Positions 53,387 to 61,089 of a DNA stretch of 64,000 nucleotides are shown here, piece after piece. The notes under the pieces were generated by a model, which worked only from the letters and a program-made list of their open reading frames with translations, was not told where the DNA came from and ran no database searches. Made by a program: the position numbers and the translations under genes. Source of the DNA: JAEZPW01 sp035629075. Lineage in GTDB: Bacteria; Acidobacteriota; Terriglobia; Terriglobales; Acidobacteriaceae. How positions within the stretch are numbered: the stretch's first letter is position 1; each line of letters opens with the position of its first letter. Location: assembly GCA_035629075.1 (NCBI GenBank), contig DASPIK010000033.1:1-64000 (forward strand), in the 5' to 3' direction.

Positions 53387-54625
53387 ATGAGTAAACAGAG
53401 TGAGAACCTGCTGACTGCGATTGATGTGGGCAGCGCGAAGGTGGTGGCTGTCGTCGCTGAGGTGACCGATGGCGGACTGCGATATCGCGGCCACGGCATC
53501 GCCGACTCTCGAGGGTCCAGGCGGGGTTTGATTGTCGATCTCGATAAGGCGGTTTCAAGCGTTCAGAAAGCAGTCGAGCAGGCAGAGAATGCAACTGGCG
53601 CAGCTGTGGAGCGCGCCGTGGTTGGCGTGGCCGGACCGCACATACGCGGGTTGAATAGCCAGGGTGGCATCACGATTGGCTCACGCCCTCGTGACATCAG
53701 CAAAGAGGACATAAAGCAAGTTATCGAGCGGGCGCGTGCTGTGAGTCTTCCGCCCGACCGCGAGATTCTGCATGTCATGCCGCAGGACTTCATCGTGGAC
53801 GATCAGCACGGGATTCACGATCCCGAGGGTATGCCGGGCATGAAGCTTGAAGCCCGGGTACACCTGATCACGAGTGCCACGGTGGCGGCACAAAACGTAG
53901 TTACGGTACTGAACCTTGCGGGAATCGAGGTGGAGGATCGAGCATTCGAAGCGAGGGCGTCGGCTGATGCCGTACTGAAGCAGGACGAACGAGAACTTGG
54001 GGTATGCGTCATCGACATTGGCGCAGGGTCAAGTGACCTGATGGTTGTTCATGAAGGTGTGGTCGTGCACACCGGCGTTATTCCGATAGGCGGCTACCAC
54101 TTCACCAACGATTTGGCTGTGGGCCTGTGTACCCCGGTTGGTGATGCTGAGATGATCAAGCGGAGCTTTGGATGCGCAGTCGTCACGCGTATTCCGGAGG
54201 CGAACGAAATTGAGGTGCCGTCAGTCGGCGACCGTCCGCCGCGCATGATGGCCCAGAGGCTTGTGGCCGAATTCCTTGAACCGCGCGCAAGGGAACTCTT
54301 CGAGATGACCCGAGACCACTTGCGGCAGGCTGGAGTTATTGATCCTTCCGGCCGTGGTTTCTGTAACACCGGTTTTGTTCTGACTGGTGGCGGCGCGCGT
54401 CTTGCCGGACTAGCGGACATCGTCGAATCGGTGCTTCATAAGCCGTCACGCGTGGCGACTCCTGCTTCGCTACCAAAGATGCCTGCCGAGTTGGCCGAAC
54501 CTGAGTTTGCGACGGTGATCGGCTTGTTGCTGTACGGCTATCTGGCACGCATGACCCGCGCTACGAAGCACGAATCCGGCCCGTTTCGTAGATTGAAGAG
54601 TTTTTTCGCACGCGCCAGAGCATAG
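53387..54625 (+). CDS. ftsA: Cell division protein FtsA
   Basis: A 412-residue actin-like protein that tethers FtsZ to the membrane. The ATPase phosphate motifs are LTAIDVGSAKVVAVV near the start and VIDIGAGSSDLMV, and the C-terminal amphipathic helix (PFRRLKSFFARARA) fits membrane attachment. The ATG follows AAGGAG by only one base, an unusually short spacing. Confidence 0.94.
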   Translation: MSKQSENLLTAIDVGSAKVVAVVAEVTDGGLRYRGHGIADSRGSRRGLIVDLDKAVSSVQKAVEQAENATGAAVERAVVGVAGPHIRGLNSQGGITIGSRPRDISKEDIKQVIERARAVSLPPDREILHVMPQDFIVDDQHGIHDPEGMPGMKLEARVHLITSATVAAQNVVTVLNLAGIEVEDRAFEARASADAVLKQDERELGVCVIDIGAGSSDLMVVHEGVVVHTGVIPIGGYHFTNDLAVGLCTPVGDAEMIKRSFGCAVVTRIPEANEIEVPSVGDRPPRMMAQRLVAEFLEPRARELFEMTRDHLRQAGVIDPSGRGFCNTGFVLTGGGARLAGLADIVESVLHKPSRVATPASLPKMPAELAEPEFATVIGLLLYGYLARMTRATKHESGPFRRLKSFFARARA

Positions 54626-54725
54626 TCACTCGTGCGCGCAAGAACACAAGACAACATTGACCAAATGACAAGCTAAGTCGTTCGGTCGGAACAAGGGTAC
54701 AGGAATAGCAAGCAAGGATTCCGAT

Positions 54726-56051
54726 ATGACCCCAAAAGCAAAGGGACGCAGTGAGGGTTCCCAGATGATCGAAAACAGCCAGGAAGATATCCGAATCCAG
54801 TTCGACAGCGATCCTAAGAACAATGCAAAGATCAAGGTCATCGGTGTGGGTGGCGGAGGCAGCAATGCCGTCAACCGAATGATCGACGCCCATCTGGAAG
54901 GCGTCGAATTCTTGGTTGCCAACACAGATCTTCAGGCGCTCCGAATGTCCCGGGCCGAGGTAAAAATCCAGCTCGGCGTGAAGCTTACCAACGGGTTAGG
55001 AGCAGGCGCGAACCCTGAAACCGGCCGCAAGGCTGCACTCGAAGATGCCGACAAGATCATTGAGGCGCTCGAAGGCGCCGACATGGTGTTTGTGACTGCC
55101 GGCATGGGCGGCGGCACCGGAACAGGCGCCGCGCCGATCATTGCGTCGCTGGCGAGCGAAATGGGCGCCTTGACGGTTGCAGTAGTCACCAAGCCGTTCG
55201 GCTTCGAAGGCAAACGAAGAATGGCGCAGGCGAACCGCGGTATCGCCGAGCTAATCGATTCCGTCGACACAACCATTGTGATTCCGAACGAGAAGCTGCT
55301 CGCGGTGGCCCAGGATGCGGGCTTTTTCGAATCCTTCCGCGTTGCAGACGATATTCTGCGACAGGCCGTGCAAGGCATCTCGGACATCATCACGATTCCC
55401 GGCATCATCAACCGTGACTTCGCGGACGTCAAAGCCATCATGGCCGGCATGGGCTATGCCGTGATGGGCACGGCTACCGCAAGCGGCGAGGGGCGCGCAA
55501 TCGAAGCTGCGCAACGCGCCATTGCCTCTCCTCTGCTTGAGGCTGGCGCGATCGACGGCGCTCGCGGCATTCTCATCAACATCACCGGTTCAAGCTCCCT
55601 GAAACTGGCCGAAGTGAATCAGGCATCGACCATCATCCAGAATGCTGCACACGAAGACGCCAACATCATTTTCGGCGCAGTGCTTGACGAGAAGATGAAG
55701 GACGATGTCAAGATCACGGTCATTGCGACCGGATTTAAGACCGAGCACCTGCCGCGTGCCGAACGCAGAGGTGCGGCAGCGACTGCCGTCTCTCACGCAG
55801 CCGTACCCGTGTTTCGACACGTGCCGGAGCGGACTCCTGATCCTTTCGAAGAAGATCAGGTGCAGGAAGCCCGGGTCGAGCGTGCGGCGCCTGCCCGGCC
55901 TCTGCCATCGACACCGCAGGTGACAGCGCCGCCTGCGGCACGCCCTGAGGCGGAACCGCCCGTCGAACCTCCCCGGCAAAACCGCGTGATATTCGAGGAA
56001 AGCGATGATCTCGACGTTCCGGCATTCTTAAGGAAGAAGAGCGAGACCTAA
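54726..56051 (+). CDS. ftsZ: Cell division protein FtsZ
   Basis: A 441-residue tubulin-like GTPase that forms the division ring. The GTP-binding motif GGGTGTGAAPIIA and the T7 loop NRDFADVKAIM are intact. A Pro/Glu-rich linker of about 80 residues leads to the conserved C-terminal peptide DDLDVPAFLRKK, which binds FtsA and other partners. AAGGA lies 8 bases before the ATG. A strong terminator follows. Confidence 0.97.
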   Translation: MTPKAKGRSEGSQMIENSQEDIRIQFDSDPKNNAKIKVIGVGGGGSNAVNRMIDAHLEGVEFLVANTDLQALRMSRAEVKIQLGVKLTNGLGAGANPETGRKAALEDADKIIEALEGADMVFVTAGMGGGTGTGAAPIIASLASEMGALTVAVVTKPFGFEGKRRMAQANRGIAELIDSVDTTIVIPNEKLLAVAQDAGFFESFRVADDILRQAVQGISDIITIPGIINRDFADVKAIMAGMGYAVMGTATASGEGRAIEAAQRAIASPLLEAGAIDGARGILINITGSSSLKLAEVNQASTIIQNAAHEDANIIFGAVLDEKMKDDVKITVIATGFKTEHLPRAERRGAAATAVSHAAVPVFRHVPERTPDPFEEDQVQEARVERAAPARPLPSTPQVTAPPAARPEAEPPVEPPRQNRVIFEESDDLDVPAFLRKKSET

Positions 56052-56073
56052 GTCCTGCGTGACCTTCGATGCC

Positions 56074-56103
56074 AGGCCGGGTTCGCCCGGCCTTTTCTGT
56101 TTC
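56074..56103 (+). terminator. Terminator of the dcw cluster
   Basis: A perfect 8-bp stem AGGCCGGG/CCCGGCCT with a TTCG tetraloop (56074-56093) followed by TTTCTGTTT. Confidence 0.93.
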
Positions 56104-56451
56104 TCACTCTGAGATCGGTGCCAATTGCGCGAGCGAGATATAAGTGCAACTGGCAATTAGGGCTTCATCAAGCACCGACAAGTTACGAAGGTCGCTGCCC
56201 GTCAGCATCTCTGAGGGTAAGTCTCTGCATCAGAATAGGTTGGAGGCCTAAGGCTGTTAACGATCTTGGTACTTTTGGAGTTGAAAACAAAAGCAGAACT
56301 CCCGTACTATCGCGTTAGTTCCCCCTTCGCCCCGCACGCGAGCAAGTGAAACGCGCAGGGAAGAAGAAGTCACGCCCAGTCAACAACTTACGACTGAGCG
56401 CTAATGTAACCAGATCATGATCGGGGTTTTGGTCCAGGTTTGAATCTCAAG
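56104..56451. other. Intergenic region before the transpeptidase gene
   Basis: Nearly 350 bases without a gene. It must hold the promoter of the transpeptidase gene, but no clear -35/-10 pair was found. A weak 6-bp hairpin (GGAGTT/AACTCC) lies near 56277. Confidence 0.35.
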
Positions 56452-57702
56452 ATGAAAAAAGGCTCCGCTGTTGTTCACGTCGCGCTGGTCATGCTGGTAG
56501 CGGTGCTGCTGTGTGCAAGTGCTTTTGCGGCCACGGTGTCGTCGCGTTCTTTATCTCGTCTTCCTAAGAAGTCGCAATCCGTAAGTGAAAATACTCGCGC
56601 TCAGAAGCGCATGGCAAAATTGCGCCACAGCCGCCGGACGGCTGCGAAAGCGCGCAAGAGTCGATCGAAAAAGGTCCGTGCAAGCAGGCGTCATCGCTAT
56701 TACGAGCGCTTCACGATGAATTCTTTCGCGGATGATGTCACCGAAGGCGACATTACCGCTGGCGAAGATCCGGTTGTGCGGCAGGCTGCTATTGAAGCGC
56801 TGAACGGCATGAATGGGACAGTGGTGGCGATTGACCCGGCGAGCGGAAGAATCTTAGCCATGGTGAACCAGAGGCTTGCGCTGTCGGCTGGTGCGACGCC
56901 GTGCTCCACGATCAAAGTGCCCGTTGCTCTGGCTGCATTGACTGAGGGAATCATCACGAAGGAAACGAAGATTGCTCTCGGCAAGCGTTGGTCGATGAAT
57001 CTGACCCAAGCGCTGGCGCACTCGAACAACACCTATTTCGAAGTTCTTGGCCGGAAAATGGGCTTCGAGAAGTACAGCTACTATGCCCATCAGTACGGAC
57101 TTGGCGAACTAGCAGGATGGAACATTCCTGGTGAGCATTTGGGCGTGTTCCCCCGACAAGCTTTAGAGAAGCGTCTCGGCGGCGTAGGCAAGATGTGCTC
57201 ATTCGGCGAGGGCATTTCCATGACTCCGCTGCAGTTAGGCGCGCTAATGTCGGCGTTGGCGAACGGCGGCAATCTGTACTATCTCCAGCATCCGAGGTCG
57301 CCCGAGGATGTTGCGAACTATCAGCCGAAGCTGAAGCGTCGCCTCGACATTGCCCCGCTGGTTCCGGAAGTGCTCGCTGGTATGGATGGTGCTGTGCGAT
57401 ACGGTACCGCTCGCAGCCTGCGAGTGAACTTCAGCGAAGAGCAGGTTGTGGGCAAGACTGGGACATGCTCTAACAACTCAGGAACGCGCTACGGCTGGTT
57501 CGCTTCGTACGCGAATACTCAGTGGGGTCGCATTGTGACGGTGATCTTCCTGCAGGGTGGGCGTCCGACGTTCGGGCCAAAGGCCGCCGAACTTGCCGGA
57601 CTTTTCTACCGCAGCCTGTACACGCACAGCTACTTCGCCGAGAAGGCACCGGGCATGCCGACGGACACGGCAGGTGCAACGGTGGTTGGCGCTCCGCAGT
57701 AA
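56452..57702 (+). CDS. Secreted transpeptidase-only penicillin-binding protein with basic N-terminal region
   Basis: A 416-residue exported protein. The ATG at 56452 is chosen over a TTG 12 bases upstream. A signal sequence at 1-27 is followed by a very basic stretch (about residues 38-86, dominated by Arg, Lys and Ser). The class B transpeptidase motifs are Ser152-TIK, Ser191-NN and Lys335-TG. No glycosyltransferase or dimerisation domain is present. It could cross-link peptidoglycan or act as a D,D-carboxypeptidase. The basic segment might bind anionic wall or nucleic acid polymers. Confidence 0.82.
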   Translation: MKKGSAVVHVALVMLVAVLLCASAFAATVSSRSLSRLPKKSQSVSENTRAQKRMAKLRHSRRTAAKARKSRSKKVRASRRHRYYERFTMNSFADDVTEGDITAGEDPVVRQAAIEALNGMNGTVVAIDPASGRILAMVNQRLALSAGATPCSTIKVPVALAALTEGIITKETKIALGKRWSMNLTQALAHSNNTYFEVLGRKMGFEKYSYYAHQYGLGELAGWNIPGEHLGVFPRQALEKRLGGVGKMCSFGEGISMTPLQLGALMSALANGGNLYYLQHPRSPEDVANYQPKLKRRLDIAPLVPEVLAGMDGAVRYGTARSLRVNFSEEQVVGKTGTCSNNSGTRYGWFASYANTQWGRIVTVIFLQGGRPTFGPKAAELAGLFYRSLYTHSYFAEKAPGMPTDTAGATVVGAPQ

Positions 57703-57708
57703 ACCTCT

Positions 57709-57734
57709 AAACCCACCCGAAATCGGGTGGGTTT
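57709..57734 (+). terminator. Terminator after the transpeptidase gene
   Basis: A perfect 12-bp inverted repeat (AAACCCACCCGA/TCGGGTGGGTTT) with only two bases between the arms, 6 bases after the stop codon. It may work in both directions. Confidence 0.85.
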
Positions 57735-57795
57735 CAGCAATCTGAGGACGGGGCTGTGCCGGTCCCGCTTCTCTGCGACTTGGGTGTTTCTCTCC

Positions 57796-57827
57796 AAAAA
57801 GTTAAGGACGGGCATGACGCCCGTCCT
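57796..57827 (-). terminator. Terminator after pepA
   Basis: A 9-bp stem (57805-57813 with 57819-57827, core GGACGGGC/GCCCGTCC) with a 5-base loop, followed on the minus strand by TTAACTTTTT. It ends the smpB-pepA unit, facing the terminator at 57709-57734. Confidence 0.8.
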
Positions 57828-57848
57828 CAGCAATAATCGCATGTGTGT

Positions 57849-59450
57849 TTAGAGGCCCGCTCCCGTGTCGGACCGCGTTTTGGCGTCTTGCGTAGCGGTA
57901 CGCGTCCCGGTCTGGGTACCGCCAGTGAATCCGACCTGGCGGCCGCCATCGCCGGTAGCCACATCTTTGACGTACTCCACAATCGACCGCACCGCGATGC
58001 CGGAAGGCCCTTTGGCAATCCAAGCCTTGTTGTCCTCAACCCAGGCCGTGCCAGCGATATCCAGGTGGATCCAGGGCGTATCCTCAACGAATTCCTTCAG
58101 GAACATCGCTGCCGTAACCGCGCCACCCCAGCGTCCGCCACTATTGACGATGTCGGCTATGCTCGACCGGATCATCTCCTGATATTCCGGGTCGACCGGC
58201 AGACGCCACATCTTTTCGCCAGCGCGCCTTGTGGCCTGCACAAAGTGCTCGTACATCTGATCGTCATTCGCGAAAACTCCTGCGTTGACGTATCCCAGCG
58301 CGACCACACAAGCACCAGTCAAAGTAGCGGCATCGATCAAATGCGTCGCGCCAAGCTGACGCGCATAGTGCAATCCATCAGCCAGCACCAGTCGTCCTTC
58401 GGCGTCAGTGTTGATGATCTCGATCGACTTGCCCGACATCGCGATCTGCACGTCGCCCGGTTTCTGGGCCTTGCCCGAGGGCATGTTTTCCGTGGCGCAA
58501 ACAATGCCAATCACCTTCACCTTGGGCTTAAGCAGGGCGATCGCCCGCATTGCGCCGAGCATCGCGGCACCACCTGCCATGTCGTACTTCATTTTTTCCA
58601 TACCTTCGCTGGGCTTGATGGATATGCCGCCGCTGTCGAATGTGATGCCCTTGCCAACGAGGCCGATGACCGGCTTTTCGGGTGCGTCTTCAGGCTCGTA
58701 TCTCAATACGATGAGAGCCGGAGGTTCATCCGATCCTTGCGCTACCGACCAGAACGCTCCCATGTTCATTTGGCGGATCTGTTCGGCGCCCATGATCTCC
58801 CACTTCAAGCCGACTGCCTCTGCCATCTCGCGGGCACGTGCGGCCAGCATTGATGGCGTCATCCGATTTCCAGGTTCGTTCACCAACTCGCGCGTGAAGT
58901 TCTGGGATTCACCAAGGACCCGAGCTTCATCCAGCGCTTTCTGCAGGTCATCGGACTGCTGAAGCCCGGCAATAGTCACCTCATCAACGCTCTGATCTTT
59001 CCTGTCGCTCTTGTACTTGTCCGGATCGAAGTTGCCGACGAAAGCACCCTCGACCACCGACTTCGCGCTGTCGGTTGCTCCCGACGCAATCTGCGGCGCG
59101 ACGAACACGAAGCTCTTGATGTTCTTCGGCTTCAGGAAGCGCACGGCAGTTCCTGCCAGCTTCCGCAACTCGATGGAGGAGAAGTTCTTAGCCTTGCCGC
59201 CTCCGATCACGAGCAGGCGCTTCGCTATGAGGTTTTTCGGTCGATGGATCATCACCGTCTCGAAGATTTTGCCGGTCACTTCCCCTGAGGCAATTACTTC
59301 TTCAGCGGCGTCCTGCAACCGCTTTTCACCGGTTTGTATTCTGGGTTCGGGTTTTCCGTTCTTCGGCTCGGCACTCTCGTCAAGAGCGATGATCGCAAGA
59401 CAATCAGTTTCGATTTCGGCGGGATTAGCGAAGGAGAGCTTTACGTTCAT
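57849..59450 (-). CDS. pepA: Leucyl aminopeptidase (M17 family)
   Basis: A 533-residue hexameric metal-dependent aminopeptidase that removes N-terminal residues from peptides. The start is the ATG at 59450 (MNVKLSF) with AGAGGAAAGG upstream. The metal-binding signature NTDAEGRL and the KGITFDSGG segment are intact. The C-terminus extends about 30 residues beyond the usual end in a Gly/Thr-rich tail. It lies 27 bases downstream of an unknown secreted protein gene. Confidence 0.95.
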   Translation of the reverse strand: MNVKLSFANPAEIETDCLAIIALDESAEPKNGKPEPRIQTGEKRLQDAAEEVIASGEVTGKIFETVMIHRPKNLIAKRLLVIGGGKAKNFSSIELRKLAGTAVRFLKPKNIKSFVFVAPQIASGATDSAKSVVEGAFVGNFDPDKYKSDRKDQSVDEVTIAGLQQSDDLQKALDEARVLGESQNFTRELVNEPGNRMTPSMLAARAREMAEAVGLKWEIMGAEQIRQMNMGAFWSVAQGSDEPPALIVLRYEPEDAPEKPVIGLVGKGITFDSGGISIKPSEGMEKMKYDMAGGAAMLGAMRAIALLKPKVKVIGIVCATENMPSGKAQKPGDVQIAMSGKSIEIINTDAEGRLVLADGLHYARQLGATHLIDAATLTGACVVALGYVNAGVFANDDQMYEHFVQATRRAGEKMWRLPVDPEYQEMIRSSIADIVNSGGRWGGAVTAAMFLKEFVEDTPWIHLDIAGTAWVEDNKAWIAKGPSGIAVRSIVEYVKDVATGDGGRQVGFTGGTQTGTRTATQDAKTRSDTGAGL

Positions 59451-59477
59451 GCCTTTCCTCTCTGCAACTCGGCTCAT

Positions 59478-60320
59478 CTACTTGTTTATGATTTCGTCGC
59501 TCTGTACCACTTCTGAGAGCTCATATTTCTGAGTGGCGTCGTCCCAGTCGTAGTAACGGCGCGTTACATGCCAACCCTTTGATGTCTGAATGCGTTGCTC
59601 GGTAAACAGCAACTCGCCACCGTGCCGGTAGTCGCCCAACCCAATTTCAATCTGGCTGGGAACACCGGTTAGGTCGTTCCTGAGGTTGTCGAGGGCAATG
59701 ATGCGGAGTTTGCCGGCTTCGTGCACCTGCCACAGTTTCATCCAAGAGTTTGCATCTTCGTCGGTGTACTGCACAACCAATTCGGTTCGCTGATCGCCAT
59801 TCACGTCATCGACGGTTAACTCCACCACCTCGCGAAAACTTTCGGCCAGCACGGGGTTCTTGTCGTCAGGTTCGGGCTCTCGAAAAACCAGGAGATTGTG
59901 GACTAGACTCGCCGCTCCCTTTTGGCGGGGCGGTTGCTCGAATCCGATGGTTAGCGCCGCCCAGATTTTCCATTTCCCGTCAGCGCAACTTACCCTGCGC
60001 AGCATCATCAAAGCTTGATCTTTCGGCAATGAACCGAGAAAAGGAAACTCAGGCATGGGCTGCTGTTCATATCCCAGAGGTTCCGTGTCTGTGACGCGTC
60101 CACCTTCACCGATAGAAAGAAGAAGGACCCGGCCGTCCGCATCGATTGCCAGCACCCTCTTGCCCGTGCGGACAGCCTTCTCGGCCAAAGTGCGGTACTC
60201 CTTGCCTGTTCTACACACCGCCTCAGTCTTTGTGTCGGCCTTATCGAGCTCCTGGGATCCGGCAGGCGCGGCGATCAGCAGCAACAGCGCGGGCGCGACC
60301 AGGTGCCGTAGGAGCCTCAT
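59478..60320 (-). CDS. Hypothetical secreted protein
   Basis: A 280-residue protein with a signal peptide (residues 1-21, ending near AGSQE). The central part includes LTVDDVNGDQRTELVVQYTDED, which resembles calcium-binding VCBS/FG-GAP repeats. No enzyme family is recognised. Its ATG overlaps the smpB stop by four bases (ATGA), so the two are translationally coupled. Confidence 0.65.
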   Translation of the reverse strand: MRLLRHLVAPALLLLIAAPAGSQELDKADTKTEAVCRTGKEYRTLAEKAVRTGKRVLAIDADGRVLLLSIGEGGRVTDTEPLGYEQQPMPEFPFLGSLPKDQALMMLRRVSCADGKWKIWAALTIGFEQPPRQKGAASLVHNLLVFREPEPDDKNPVLAESFREVVELTVDDVNGDQRTELVVQYTDEDANSWMKLWQVHEAGKLRIIALDNLRNDLTGVPSQIEIGLGDYRHGGELLFTEQRIQTSKGWHVTRRYYDWDDATQKYELSEVVQSDEIINK

Positions 60321-60838
60321 TTTCGGCCTCGCTGCACAGCAGCTCGCGCTTCCCGGTCCGCGACACGCCTTCTCTCGGTCTCGCGCTTGTCCCAAGTCTG
60401 CTTGCCCTTGGCGAGTGCAAGCTCCACTTTGACTTTACCGTTTCGGAAATACATTCGCGTCGGTACCAGAGTGAGACGCTTCTGGGTAGTTTTTCCGATC
60501 AGCTTGCGAATCTCATCCTTGCGAAGCAGCAACTTTCGTGTCCGCAGTGCCTCGTGGTTCGAGTAGCTTCCATGCTCATAAGGGCTGATGTGCGCATTCA
60601 ACAGCCACAACTCACCATTTTTGATCAGGCCATACGCGTCTTTGAGGTTGACGCGAGAGGATCGCACGGACTTAACCTCGGTGCCGGTCAAGACCACCCC
60701 AGCCTCGAATTTTTCGAGCAAGAAATAGTTATGGCCCGCAGCGCGGTTCTGCGCTGCGTCGCGCTCTCCTGAGGCGATCGGGTCGCGTTTGACGTTCTTC
60801 GGTTTCTCTGGTGCGGTCGGTTTGGTTTGCCGAGACAT
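60317..60838 (-). CDS. smpB: tmRNA-binding protein SmpB
   Basis: A 173-residue protein that carries tmRNA to stalled ribosomes. It has GHNYFLLEKFEAGVVLTGTEVKS, ANAHISPYEHG-like and KLIGKTTQKRLTLVP motifs and a basic C-terminal tail. The tmRNA gene itself was not found in the window. A 250-base gap separates it from the divergent secretin gene. Confidence 0.95.
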   Translation of the reverse strand: MSRQTKPTAPEKPKNVKRDPIASGERDAAQNRAAGHNYFLLEKFEAGVVLTGTEVKSVRSSRVNLKDAYGLIKNGELWLLNAHISPYEHGSYSNHEALRTRKLLLRKDEIRKLIGKTTQKRLTLVPTRMYFRNGKVKVELALAKGKQTWDKRETERRRVADREARAAVQRGRK

Positions 60839-61012
60839 GGTTAAACTTGCCCGAAACGGGCTTTATATCCCCGGAGCGCTCCAAGGGGCGTCCTTGAAAT
60901 GTTGCGCTAGGTCCCCAAAAACTCTGTATGCTAACACAGCGCAAATCGAGCGCTTCGGCGCGGGTTCTAGCGCGATTGAACGGGACACGGCCTCAAGTCG
61001 TGCCGCTGCATG

Positions 61013-61018
61013 TATAAT
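61013..61018 (+). promoter_or_regulatory. Possible -10 of the secretin gene
   Basis: A perfect TATAAT 72 bases before the ATG at 61090. No convincing -35 lies at 16-18 bases upstream. Confidence 0.4.
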
Positions 61019-61089
61019 CGCGCATTTTATGTGCGGTTTCGTAAACTGTGGCATCTTAATCGCGTGACTTTGATTTGCCCTGGAATGCT

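Noticed and set aside
57843..58853. A 336-codon plus-strand open frame opposite pepA
   Set aside because: It is the antisense shadow of the aminopeptidase, has no recognisable domain and no ribosome site.
60839..61089. tmRNA gene beside smpB
   Set aside because: The gap is about 250 bases and lacks a tRNA-Ala-like end or a tag-peptide frame.
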